A stretch of 32,522 nucleotides of DNA from Ligilactobacillus aviarius. Lineage in GTDB: Bacteria; Bacillota; Bacilli; Lactobacillales; Lactobacillaceae. The DNA is taken from positions 1 to 32,522 of the forward strand of contig NZ_LWUD01000038.1 of the NCBI RefSeq assembly GCF_001654615.1, read 5' to 3'. This document shows positions 8,110 to 16,364 of this stretch, in pieces. The notes under the pieces were generated by a model, which worked only from the letters and a program-made list of their open reading frames with translations, was not told where the DNA came from and did not search any database. Each line of letters starts with the position of its first letter. The stretch's first letter is position 1. Made by a program: the position numbers and the translations under genes.

Positions 8110-9282
8110 ATGGATTCGATCTTAACAAACTATGCAACGAAGGCTAGAAAATTTAAGGAAGCTCATCCGAACGTTGCCACTGCTTTATACTTGATTGCAT
8201 TATCGATTTTCATCGTCGCAAGCATGATCAAGAATAGTCAGATGTTTCCATTTTTCTCGCAAGGATTCATCTTTATTCTTGAATTAATTCCAGCATTGAT
8301 GGTGACAATTAAGATCTTGTTTCTTGATGAACATAACTGGCAAGAATTAGTGATCTTCTTCTTAATGGAATTTTACCTGTACATGTCATCGTACGTTGCC
8401 GCGAGTGTTAGCGTATTTTACTTTAGTTTCTTCATTATTGGGGCTAAAGATGTCAAAGCGGAACAGATTTTAAAAGTCTTTATGTTAACGAACATCGCAT
8501 TCATGATCGTGGCTGCAATTTTGGCATTGTCCGGCGTGATTTGGAACTATTCAACCACGCGGAGCTTATATTCACCAGTCTACCGGTACGCTTTAGGAAT
8601 GGCATATCCGACTGATTATGCTGCTCGAGGATTAGCCTTATTACTAGCATATGCGGTTTTAAAGAAATTCCGCCTGCGCTTACCAGAATATATTTCATTC
8701 ATTGCGGTCATCTTCTGGTTCTACTTGATTACTGGAACCCGGGTCGACTTACTGCTTTCACTATTACTGATGGTCTTCTTAGTTGCTTATCCAAAGGTCA
8801 AGCAGTTGTTCAAGAAAATCAGTATTAAAGCGGTCAATATTGCGATGTTGGCTTACATGTTCCTGATCTACTTAATTGGATTCTTGTTTACTTGCTTCCC
8901 AAGTAATAAGATCCTAAGCCTGATCAACAGTGCTTTATCAGGCCGGTTGTCACATGAACAAACACTCTTCCAGCACTTCCCAATCAGCTTCACCGGGCGG
9001 TACATTTACCAGCCTGGTGGGGGCGGTGGATTCTTCATCGACGCATCATTCTTCCGAATCTTGTGGATGTATGGGATTCCAATGCTGCTGATCTCGATCG
9101 TTTTATTCTTTATGTTGAATAACCGCTTCTTAAAGAACATGAATTACCTTCCAATTGAATTGGCATTCATCATCATCTTTATCAGCGCCGGAATCGATCA
9201 GCATTACTTAGACGCATCGTTCAACTTCATTCCATTGTTGTTATTCGCTGATCTGGGAATGTTTAATCAAAAACAGAATTGA
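8110..9282 (+). CDS. Wzy-like polysaccharide polymerase (multi-pass membrane protein)
   Basis: 390 aa, very hydrophobic, with about ten predicted membrane segments and few soluble stretches. The large external loop near residues 275-320 holds SGRLSHEQTLFQHFPI and YQPGGGGGFFIDASFFRILWMYG. This pattern (a serine-glycine-arginine motif, then a loop followed by RILWMYG before a membrane helix) is typical of O-antigen/EPS polymerases that join lipid-linked repeat units outside the membrane. A short GTRVDLLLSLLL segment also fits. Family assignment rests on this layout because Wzy proteins share little sequence. It directly follows the Gtf3-like pair and is the last gene before a strong terminator. 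A second polymerase candidate is in the main operon (21103-22341). Confidence 0.72.
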   Translation: MDSILTNYATKARKFKEAHPNVATALYLIALSIFIVASMIKNSQMFPFFSQGFIFILELIPALMVTIKILFLDEHNWQELVIFFLMEFYLYMSSYVAASVSVFYFSFFIIGAKDVKAEQILKVFMLTNIAFMIVAAILALSGVIWNYSTTRSLYSPVYRYALGMAYPTDYAARGLALLLAYAVLKKFRLRLPEYISFIAVIFWFYLITGTRVDLLLSLLLMVFLVAYPKVKQLFKKISIKAVNIAMLAYMFLIYLIGFLFTCFPSNKILSLINSALSGRLSHEQTLFQHFPISFTGRYIYQPGGGGGFFIDASFFRILWMYGIPMLLISIVLFFMLNNRFLKNMNYLPIELAFIIIFISAGIDQHYLDASFNFIPLLLFADLGMFNQKQN

Positions 9283-9291
9283 AATAAAGTA

Positions 9292-9324
9292 AAACCTCGC
9301 CTTGAAATCCGGGCGAGGTTTTTG
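9292..9324 (+). terminator. Rho-independent terminator of the 6032-9282 operon
   Basis: AAACCTCGCC (9292-9301) pairs perfectly with GGCGAGGTTT (9312-9321) across a 10-base loop, followed by TT. It sits ten bases after the polymerase stop and faces the main-operon terminator. Confidence 0.9.
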
Positions 9325-9388
9325 ATTGCAATCAAATCTAAAAATATCTAAAAGGAAATTAAGGCTCTTCCATTTAAATAATCAGAAT

Positions 9389-9420
9389 AAAAAAACGACC
9401 CCGCTATATAGCGAAGTCGC
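9389..9420 (-). terminator. Rho-independent terminator of the main EPS operon
   Basis: On the minus strand GCGACTT, the inner self-pairing CGCTATATAGCG, then GGGTCG and a run of seven T. Outer CGAC/GTCG and inner CGCTA/TAGCG arms form the hairpin. It lies about 30 bases downstream of the LCP stop. Confidence 0.85.
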
Positions 9421-9451
9421 CTAAAGCCATTTATATGAATATATAACTAAC

Positions 9452-10453
9452 TTACTCAGTCTGAATCGTTGATGGTTTCAATCCTAATGACTTCCGAATA
9501 ATATCAGAAATGTGTTGCCGTTCTTGAACAGAAACAACTTGGAAGTCAATGCCATCAAGAGTCTGATTTGATCCTTGAGCGTATGTGCTCTCAACATTCT
9601 TTGACGCTCCACGATATGAAAATGCAAGTTTCTTCATATCACTTAACGTTAAGTCAGTTCTAACTTGAGCAGAAATTGAATCAAGGAAGTCCTTATTCAA
9701 TACGGTTGATGGTGAAATCGACTTCTTCATCAACGCGGTAATTACTAACCGTTGACGTTCTTGCCGACCATAATCACCCATTGGATCTTGGTGACGCATC
9801 CGGGCGAAATTCAACGCAGTCTTCCCATTCATATGTTCTGCTTGACCCTTCGTGAAGCTTGAACCGCCATAACTAAAGGTCAATGGTGATGTTACGGTTA
9901 CCCCACCAACGTCATTAATGGCCTTTTCAAGGCCACCCATATTGATCAAAATATAGTAATCAATTGGAATATTAAAGTGGTTTTCAACCGTCTTGATGGC
10001 TTCCTTTACACCACCATATGTATAAGCCGAGTTAATTTTGGCTGGTGAGTATTGCGGGAAGTCAGGGAAATTAACTTCCATATCCCGTGGGATACTTACC
10101 AACGTTGTTTTATCCTTTTTCGGGTTTAAGGTCATGACCATCATCGTATCTGTCCGACCTTTATAGCTACGACCTAAAGCCCCTGTATCAGTCCCAAGAA
10201 TTAAAATTGAAACGGGCTTCTTTTGAGCAAGCAAGGAAGAATTATTTCGTGAATCGCTTGCTCCTGATCCTTGATACATTTTATTAGTTGTACTCTTTAA
10301 ATTATGAAAAGCTGTCGCAGCAAAGACACCGGTTAAAATAATCAAAACTGCTAAAATCCCTAAAATCACATTTCTTACAATGTGTTTTCTCTTTTTCGGT
10401 TTTGGAGCTTGACGGTGACTTTGTACCCGTGACAAGTTATCATCATTATTCAT
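9452..10453 (-). CDS. LCP (LytR-CpsA-Psr) family glycopolymer ligase
   Basis: Transfers undecaprenyl-linked wall polymers (teichoic acid, capsule or EPS) onto peptidoglycan outside the membrane. It has a basic cytoplasmic N-terminus (PKPKKRKH), one membrane anchor at about residues 27-48 and the LCP domain from about 82 onward. Conserved features are ILILGTDT, the pyrophosphate-binding RTDTMMVM (R100, D102), SIPRDM (R123), INSAYTYGG, a DVGGV segment and the FARMRHQDPMGDYGRQERQR signature. 333 aa is normal length. A GAGG ribosome binding site precedes the ATG. It is the last gene of the operon, whereas an LCP gene is more often first in streptococcal and many lactobacillal EPS clusters. A palindrome in its leader suggests separate control. 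It fits final attachment of the polymer to the wall. Confidence 0.93.
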   Translation of the reverse strand: MNNDDNLSRVQSHRQAPKPKKRKHIVRNVILGILAVLIILTGVFAATAFHNLKSTTNKMYQGSGASDSRNNSSLLAQKKPVSILILGTDTGALGRSYKGRTDTMMVMTLNPKKDKTTLVSIPRDMEVNFPDFPQYSPAKINSAYTYGGVKEAIKTVENHFNIPIDYYILINMGGLEKAINDVGGVTVTSPLTFSYGGSSFTKGQAEHMNGKTALNFARMRHQDPMGDYGRQERQRLVITALMKKSISPSTVLNKDFLDSISAQVRTDLTLSDMKKLAFSYRGASKNVESTYAQGSNQTLDGIDFQVVSVQERQHISDIIRKSLGLKPSTIQTE

Positions 10454-10481
10454 ACGCTTAACCTCTTTTAATAATTATCTG

Positions 10482-10498
10482 TTGTATATTATATACAA
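10482..10498. promoter_or_regulatory. 17-bp perfect palindrome in the LCP leader
   Basis: TTGTATATTATATACAA is a perfect inverted repeat (8+1+8). On the minus strand it contains TATAAT, about 30 bases before the LCP start, so it could be a -10 element covered by an operator. There is no T-run after it in the coding direction, so it is not a terminator. A good -35 box is not visible. Confidence 0.45.
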
Positions 10499-10516
10499 AA
10501 AAATCAACATTAAATA

Positions 10517-12070
10517 TTAAGATTTATTTCTCCTGGTTTTCAGGATAACACTCACTGCTAAACACAATACTAAATATATTGGTCCTAAGAAAGCCAATAA
10601 ATATCGCGGGTGAGATTCCCAAAACAGTAATAGAAACATGTTTCCAAAAAGTGCAATGATCCAAGGTTGCTTGTTCATTATGTTTACCTTATTGAAAATA
10701 ATCTTAATAAATCCGCACATCATTAAGAAGAAAAATGACAACTGAATTATATATGTAGTATATAGATATGCTTTTCTATATTTGCCATATAATACCTTGC
10801 CTAATAAACTATGTTTTAGTTGTGGATGTGCTAAATATTCTGAAGAAAAGAAATCATCAAAACTATACGTTCCATTCCCGTATGTTGCTCCGATTTTTCT
10901 ATATATTATATATAAGTATCTACTTGGACGGTGACTAATTCCCTTAAGAAATTCCGACATTTCTACTTTTGAAACTTCTTTTTTAGTATGATACTTATCA
11001 TACAATTTAAATGTATGATTAAAATACTGACTATCGTAACCTCCGTTTTTGGAAACGTCATTAAATGACATATTCACCCAGTTAATTGCTGGAAGTCCAA
11101 TTTGACTTTTAGGGATTGGAGAAGTGCTTACCATAAAACTCTTCGTTCCCCCTAGAAGCAATGCTACAGGTATTAAGATAGCAACTGTTAATTTCACACT
11201 CTTTTTTAAACTTCTAGTTAATACATAATGGATTACTATCGCAAGCGTTGCAATTAAAACATTAAATTTTAATAATGCTCCTACAAAACTACCCATAATA
11301 ATTAGTAGCAACCAAAATATCTTCTTATCTCGATCATTTATTATTAAAAAGTGATCATAACTATTTAAAATTATCATTATTGCAAGCATTGCTGGAATAT
11401 CTGTATACACATAGTATACAGTCTGAAATACTGGTATATTAATCAGCATTAAAAATGTTAATCCTGTCCCAATGTACTTAGGAAAATGTCGATCAACCAT
11501 TTTAAACACCAGCATAAAAGCTAGAAGTAGCATTATTGTATTTAAATACGTTCCCAAAGCAATCATGTGTGTTACTGATAAATTCCAACCAAACATTGAA
11601 AATAACTTATACACAAGTGCTTGAATGTAGATTAATGGAACCATATTAGAGCATTGACGTAATGCATAATGCAGTCCAAAATTTGAGACATTATGCCAAT
11701 TCATCGTTTGCGACAATTCTTTTGAAATCATCACGCAGTTTCTGCCATCAGATAGCTGATTAGTCATCTGAACAAAATATGTTACTAGAAAAGAAATAGC
11801 TATTATTAGCACTGCATTTATAATTTGTAATTTTTGATTTTTCTTTTCATCTATTTTTTTTAAAAATTTAAATGTTAAAATTAAGAAGCAGGAAAAAAAC
11901 AATACCGGTAAAATTACCAATGGAATTGCAATAACCGCATTTAAAGATTGCAATTTAGTATGAAAACTTATAAACCAAACGCTACATACTAAAACAATCA
12001 CTGATGCCATTAAGAACATATAGTTAAACGAGTTTAATATCCTACTTTGTGTCCTATTCTTCTTTCCCAT
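10517..12070 (-). CDS. GT-C type multi-pass membrane glycosyltransferase (GT39-like)
   Basis: 517 aa with about a dozen hydrophobic segments. It has a first large external loop after the second or third helix (QMTNQLSDGRNCVMISKELS) and a C-terminal extracellular part around ISHRPSRYLYIIYRKIGATYGNG. This is the plan of polyprenyl-phosphate-sugar-dependent GT-C enzymes (dolichyl-P-mannose/ArnT-like), which act on the outer face of the membrane. Acidic catalytic residues cannot be fixed with certainty. A GGAG ribosome binding site precedes the ATG. It lies 24 bases downstream of tagD and upstream of the LCP gene, so it may add a side sugar to the finished or translocated polymer. A polyprenyl-phosphate sugar synthase is not evident among the GT2 genes here. 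Alternative: an uncharacterised membrane protein of unknown role. Confidence 0.65.
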   Translation of the reverse strand: MGKKNRTQSRILNSFNYMFLMASVIVLVCSVWFISFHTKLQSLNAVIAIPLVILPVLFFSCFLILTFKFLKKIDEKKNQKLQIINAVLIIAISFLVTYFVQMTNQLSDGRNCVMISKELSQTMNWHNVSNFGLHYALRQCSNMVPLIYIQALVYKLFSMFGWNLSVTHMIALGTYLNTIMLLLAFMLVFKMVDRHFPKYIGTGLTFLMLINIPVFQTVYYVYTDIPAMLAIMIILNSYDHFLIINDRDKKIFWLLLIIMGSFVGALLKFNVLIATLAIVIHYVLTRSLKKSVKLTVAILIPVALLLGGTKSFMVSTSPIPKSQIGLPAINWVNMSFNDVSKNGGYDSQYFNHTFKLYDKYHTKKEVSKVEMSEFLKGISHRPSRYLYIIYRKIGATYGNGTYSFDDFFSSEYLAHPQLKHSLLGKVLYGKYRKAYLYTTYIIQLSFFFLMMCGFIKIIFNKVNIMNKQPWIIALFGNMFLLLFWESHPRYLLAFLGPIYLVLCLAVSVILKTRRNKS

Positions 12071-12094
12071 AATGCTTCTCCTACAATACTAGTA

Positions 12095-12496
12095 TTATTT
12101 TCCACCATTCAAATCATCTAAAATTTTCGTTATACTTATCCGAGGAGTCCGCGGTAAGTAATGTACCTTTGCATCCGTTGTATCTTCCAAATAGTCAAAT
12201 TTACTTTGCCAATCATCGCCAATTACAAAATCATCGATTTGATACAGTTTGATATCGTGTTCCTTTTGTTCCCAATTATTTTCTGGGATAACTAAATCAA
12301 CATATCGGATTGCTTCCAACAGTTGTTTTCTTTTTTCATAATCAAAATAACATTTTTTATCTTTCTTTTGCATGTTAAATTCATCAGTCGAAAGACCAAC
12401 AACTAAATAATCGCCGTATTCTTTAGCGCGCTTTAAAAGACTAATATGACCATAGTGTAATAAATCAAACGTCCCATATGTAATTACTCTTCGCAT
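12095..12496 (-). CDS. tagD: Glycerol-3-phosphate cytidylyltransferase
   Basis: Makes CDP-glycerol from CTP and glycerol-3-phosphate, the donor for glycerol phosphate in teichoic acids and some EPS. The small single-domain protein (133 aa, close to Bacillus TagD) carries the nucleotidyltransferase HxGH motif as HYGH (H14, H17) after ITYGTFDLLHYGH, then VGLSTDEFN and the C-terminal RTPRISITKI. The latter corresponds to the family RTxGISTT motif, here with Arg in place of Gly and Ile in place of Thr. Cytosolic. It sits 56 bases downstream of the BCCT transporter, inside the phosphocholine block, so the locus seems to supply two CDP-linked precursors. No TagB/TagF-like CDP-glycerol phosphotransferase is visible, so LicD or an enzyme elsewhere must use the product. 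A related CDP-ribitol or FAD-synthase-type activity is unlikely at this length. Confidence 0.9.
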   Translation of the reverse strand: MRRVITYGTFDLLHYGHISLLKRAKEYGDYLVVGLSTDEFNMQKKDKKCYFDYEKRKQLLEAIRYVDLVIPENNWEQKEHDIKLYQIDDFVIGDDWQSKFDYLEDTTDAKVHYLPRTPRISITKILDDLNGGK

Positions 12497-12552
12497 CTTT
12501 TTACCTCTTTTCCCAAAGTTACCTTCAAAGAGTATCCTATCAAAAATTTATT

Positions 12553-14070
12553 TTACATAAGATTGCGTCTAATTATTAATTCTTTATAGAAACTTAACAG
12601 TATCAAAATCATAACCAGTCCGATTGGAAAAGCAGCAATTATTGAAACTGACTGAATATCATACACTGAATTTCCAGTCAAAACTAATGTAATTGGTAAA
12701 ACAATAAACATAATTGCCCAAAATACCCTTACTCTTTTATCAGGCTCCTGATCAAGCATTAGTTCTTTATATGAATAAGTTGAAATAACCATTGTCAACG
12801 AATCAAAAACCGTTGAATATAATCCAATCATTGTTAAAGCAAGTAAAATCAATCCTAAAAATGAAAACGGCATTGTACTAAATATTTTTAAAATTGCTTC
12901 TGCATACTTTCCTGTATGATCGTATGTTGCCAGAATACCAGCATGATGGTTAAACTGCATTGATAACCCATAGTTGCTTAAGATAATAAAAGATAAATAA
13001 GTTCCGCTTAATCCCCAACCGTAACCTCCAAGGATCAAGCTCCGAATCGTCTTTCCTGCACTTATTGATCCTATAAAGAATGGAGTAGCAACACACCATA
13101 CCATCCAGTATGACCAGAAATATATTGTCCAATTTTGAGCAAACACATTGGGGTGAATAGGATTATTTGTAAGTGACATTTGTGGAAAATGAGAAACCAT
13201 GTATCCTAACGATTGCATTCCGTGTTGAATTATGTACTTCCCTTGTCCTCCAAAAAAGAAAAAGTATCCTAACAAGGTAAAAAACAAAATTGAACATAAG
13301 GTTGCCAATTTTGAGATTCCATTCATTCCTCTAACAACAATTGACGTATAAATTACGACTACTAAAATCATAATGATAACTGTCAGTAATTTAGTATTTG
13401 GAACATGCAAAATCTTACTAGCGGCCAATGTAATTAATGGCATTGACATTGAAAAGGTTGTTGCTGTACCCGCAATTAAAGCGAAAATTGCTAACAAGTC
13501 AATAATCTTTCCCAAAATTCCATCGACACGTTTTCCTAATATGGGACGACATGCTTCCGAAAACTTTTGCTTCTGACGCTTTCCGACATACAACATATAT
13601 CCAAAAGCAACTGCAAGCATTATATAAAATCCCCATGCTAGTGGTCCCCAATGAAATAAAGAATACGCTAGTCCAATCTTCCGAACACCGCCATTTGTTT
13701 GAATAAAAGGTTCTTTCGAATACATCATCCATTCACAAAGAGAATAAAAGATCACATCAGCTGACATCGTTGAAGTAAAAACCATCAGTCCCCACTTAAT
13801 ATTTGAGTATCGCGGCTTTTCACGATTTCCTAACCTAATATTTCCATACTTTGAAAATGCTAAGAATATCGTACTGACAAAGAAAATCAATGCAATAAAT
13901 ATGTAAAAAAAGCCTAAATGATTGCTCAAAAATCCTCGGATTGCAACCAATGTTTCTTTTGATCCAATCGGAAATAATCCAAATAACACACAAATAAATA
14001 GCAGGACTGCAATTGGAATAATGATCATTTTAATGTCTAATTTTGAAATTAAATCTTTTTTACTTTTCAA
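12553..14070 (-). CDS. BCCT family transporter (probable choline/betaine uptake)
   Basis: 505 aa with about twelve membrane segments. The family signature region reads FWSYWMVWCVATPFFIG, followed by GKTIRSLILGGYGWG, corresponding to the BCCT Trp-rich stretch YWAWWISWSPFVG plus the RTIREF region. Two tryptophans that line the substrate site in BetP are kept, while the one aligned with BetP W373 appears to be Tyr. Other BCCT marks are the early LGNREKPRYSNIKWG and FHWGPLAWG. The start is TTG 14070, eight bases after AAGGA, and it overlaps licC by 11 bases, so translation is probably coupled. Context (kinase, cytidylyltransferases and LicD in one operon) argues for uptake of choline or a similar quaternary amine for polymer decoration rather than osmoprotection. 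The substrate is inferred. Confidence 0.88.
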   Translation of the reverse strand: MKSKKDLISKLDIKMIIIPIAVLLFICVLFGLFPIGSKETLVAIRGFLSNHLGFFYIFIALIFFVSTIFLAFSKYGNIRLGNREKPRYSNIKWGLMVFTSTMSADVIFYSLCEWMMYSKEPFIQTNGGVRKIGLAYSLFHWGPLAWGFYIMLAVAFGYMLYVGKRQKQKFSEACRPILGKRVDGILGKIIDLLAIFALIAGTATTFSMSMPLITLAASKILHVPNTKLLTVIIMILVVVIYTSIVVRGMNGISKLATLCSILFFTLLGYFFFFGGQGKYIIQHGMQSLGYMVSHFPQMSLTNNPIHPNVFAQNWTIYFWSYWMVWCVATPFFIGSISAGKTIRSLILGGYGWGLSGTYLSFIILSNYGLSMQFNHHAGILATYDHTGKYAEAILKIFSTMPFSFLGLILLALTMIGLYSTVFDSLTMVISTYSYKELMLDQEPDKRVRVFWAIMFIVLPITLVLTGNSVYDIQSVSIIAAFPIGLVMILILLSFYKELIIRRNLM

Positions 14071-14797
14071 AATTATTATCCTTCTCTTTCAAGTACTGTA
14101 AATATGTATTATCAACTTCACTCAATTCATTGATATTATCGATTTCACGAATATCACTATACTTTATTGGATAAATTCCTAAATCGAAATCTTCAAAATG
14201 CCGAAACATCACGACATCATCCCAATATATTTCAGTATTTCCCGCATTGAAATCTTGTTCAAGATACTGCTTTAATTTTTTCCCGTCTGCTTTTGTCCAT
14301 CGCGAAATACTATAAAGACGATATCCGTTACTTCCGCCATTTCGAGAACAGGATAATACTTTCCCATCTTCATTGACTTTCATTAGCCATTCGTCAGTAT
14401 ACTTATCCGTCCACACACAGCTATATCCAGAATTACTAATTTGATCATTTAAAATTTGACTATTTAAAATCAATTGGTCACCATCAAGGATAATTGAATT
14501 TTCAATATATTCACGCGCAACGTACAGAGAAGAAATATTATTATATGTATCAAAATATGGATTATCGATTAACTTTATTCCTGCATACTTTGTACATAAA
14601 TAATTAAACTTTTCCTTTAAGTAGCCAACAACAATATAGATGTCACTAATACCGTTACTGATTAATCCTTCAATAATCGTTTCAATCATTGATTTCCCAT
14701 TAACCTTAATTAGTGGTTTAGGTGTCTGATAAGTTAGCGGTCTCATTCGTGAGCCGAACCCCGCCGCCATTATTATCGCTCTTTGAACTTTCTCCAT
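14060..14797 (-). CDS. licC: Phosphocholine cytidylyltransferase (LicC-like)
   Basis: Activates phosphocholine (or another phospho-amino-alcohol) to the CDP form for LicD. The N-terminal sugar-nucleotidyltransferase-type signature is AAGFGSRMRPLT (residues 11-22) with PKPLIKVNGKSMIE. The rest follows pneumococcal LicC closely: IVVGYLKEKFNYL, YNNISSLYVA, an aspartate in ILDGDQLI, TDKYTDEWLMKV, the IYWDDVV metal/substrate segment and the C-terminal IREIDNINEL. 245 aa compares well with about 229 in pneumococcus. A GGGAGAG ribosome binding site precedes the ATG, four bases after the stop of the LicC-LicA fusion, and its end overlaps the transporter gene. Soluble. This is the stronger LicC candidate of the two cytidylyltransferase domains in the locus, by its similarity along the full length. 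Confidence 0.87.
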   Translation of the reverse strand: MEKVQRAIIMAAGFGSRMRPLTYQTPKPLIKVNGKSMIETIIEGLISNGISDIYIVVGYLKEKFNYLCTKYAGIKLIDNPYFDTYNNISSLYVAREYIENSIILDGDQLILNSQILNDQISNSGYSCVWTDKYTDEWLMKVNEDGKVLSCSRNGGSNGYRLYSISRWTKADGKKLKQYLEQDFNAGNTEIYWDDVVMFRHFEDFDLGIYPIKYSDIREIDNINELSEVDNTYLQYLKEKDNNFEK

Positions 14798-14801
14798 CGA
14801 A

Positions 14802-16346
14802 TTACTCTCCCATTAATTCTTTTGCGTATTGATAATATTCCTTTGCATACCGATATTGAGCTAAAGAATACTCATCAAAATCGATTCCTAAACTATGCTT
14901 ATATTCACACCAATTACTCCAAAGCAGTCCACATGTAGCGATGTAAGCATAAATCTTAACTCTTACATTTTTCCTAACTTTTCCGTCAAAATAAGTATCA
15001 ATTAAACGATCCATCTTTTCTTTATCATACATCGCATAAATACCAAACATTGCCACATCGACATGCGGATCTTGCATTCCGGCATATTCCCAATCAATTA
15101 AAGTAATTTTCTGTTCATCATTTTTATCAATCAAAAAATTATCCGCATTAGCATCAATATGACATAAGGTCCATTGTTTTTCTTGTTTATCGATATATTC
15201 TTTTAAGGAAAATACATTCTCTTTGACCAAATCATAATCTGAATAAAGCGAAGTTTTTCCACGTAGTTTCTCATAAAAATTTATTTCCTTATACAAATCA
15301 AATGTATGATTTACTTTTAAACCTTCTTTGTGGAACTTCTTTAGATACTCCATACAGTTTGCAATATCATTCCAATTATCAATATCACAATTTCGCGTAT
15401 TTTCCATGTACTTTGTTAATTTATAGCCACTTTTAGGATCGATAAATAATATTGGTTCGCCATAGCCTTTTTCTTCAATTACCTTATAAACCTCAGCCTC
15501 TTCTTGACGATCAATTAGTTCATCAGTTCCTTTTCCAGGAATTCGCATAATATACCTTTCATCATTACAAGAAAAAATAAACGATCGATTAGTCATTCCT
15601 TTTTTTAAGGTTCTTATATTTTTTATGTGTTCCTTAGAAGTTTTAAGACATTCTTCAATGATATCAATTGCCTGAACATGTAATTGATCATCATCTTCTT
15701 GAAATTCGACTAATTGTTCGTATGTATTAAATTCTACACCCTCTTTTGAGTCCAAATAAAACGGCGTCAACATTAATTGATCTGCTTGGTTAGTAAGTGC
15801 CTTTTCCCAGAAGAATTCATAATCGATTTTTTCAGAGCTTAACCGTTCTTTCAGCATTACCGCCGTTTTACCAGTAACGTATGCGATTCCGCCTAACGCC
15901 TTACACGTTCCTTGGTTTGAGTAATAAATAAGGCTATTATCCTTTACTTTCAAATTTCCATGGTTGTTTTTTTGTAAAAGATACCACGAAGTATTTAGCG
16001 ATGAATGGTTAAAAATATTTTCCTTAAGCCAAACATCACTTGATAAAATATAGGTGTTCTTTATATAATTTTTCGCCAAATAAAGAGAATACATTGTATT
16101 TGTATTCTCATAATCTTTATTCACAATTAATTCAACATCATACTTATCAATTAGATATTCAAAACTTTCCTTCATAAAGCCAACAACAATCTTTATATCA
16201 AAAACATTCGCTTCATGAAGTTGCCTGATCATTCTCTCGATTAAAACCTCATCTTGGATTTTAATTAAAGCTTTGGGCTGCTCGACACTCAGTGGAACCA
16301 TTCTCATCCCATATCCAGCGGCTAGAATAATTGCATTTTTCACCAT
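14802..16346 (-). CDS. Bifunctional LicC-LicA fusion: NTP transferase plus choline/ethanolamine kinase
   Basis: 514 aa made of two enzymes. Residues 1 to about 230 form a LicC-like nucleotidyltransferase: ILAAGYGMRMVPLS, PKALIKIQDEVLIERM, IVVGFMKESFEYL, NTNTMYSLYLAK and a C-terminal EFFWEKAL. Residues about 245-510 form a LicA-type choline/ethanolamine kinase: TLKKGMTNRSF (ATP loop), HIDANADNFLI (Brenner-like motif, H396 and D398), IDWEYAGMQDPHVDVAMF (D418), then an aromatic-rich C-terminus typical of the amine pocket. Together they could take the free amine to its CDP derivative. A fusion of this type is known from Treponema denticola (LicCA). The order here is transferase first, kinase second. 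GGAGAG precedes the ATG. Odd: a separate LicC follows immediately, so the fused transferase may be redundant, specialised or inactive. Confidence 0.87.
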   Translation of the reverse strand: MVKNAIILAAGYGMRMVPLSVEQPKALIKIQDEVLIERMIRQLHEANVFDIKIVVGFMKESFEYLIDKYDVELIVNKDYENTNTMYSLYLAKNYIKNTYILSSDVWLKENIFNHSSLNTSWYLLQKNNHGNLKVKDNSLIYYSNQGTCKALGGIAYVTGKTAVMLKERLSSEKIDYEFFWEKALTNQADQLMLTPFYLDSKEGVEFNTYEQLVEFQEDDDQLHVQAIDIIEECLKTSKEHIKNIRTLKKGMTNRSFIFSCNDERYIMRIPGKGTDELIDRQEEAEVYKVIEEKGYGEPILFIDPKSGYKLTKYMENTRNCDIDNWNDIANCMEYLKKFHKEGLKVNHTFDLYKEINFYEKLRGKTSLYSDYDLVKENVFSLKEYIDKQEKQWTLCHIDANADNFLIDKNDEQKITLIDWEYAGMQDPHVDVAMFGIYAMYDKEKMDRLIDTYFDGKVRKNVRVKIYAYIATCGLLWSNWCEYKHSLGIDFDEYSLAQYRYAKEYYQYAKELMGE

Positions 16347-16364
16347 AAACTCTCCATATACAAA

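Noticed and set aside
10482-10498. Palindrome considered as a terminator in the operon
   Set aside because: No T-run follows it in the direction of transcription, so an operator or promoter element is more likely.
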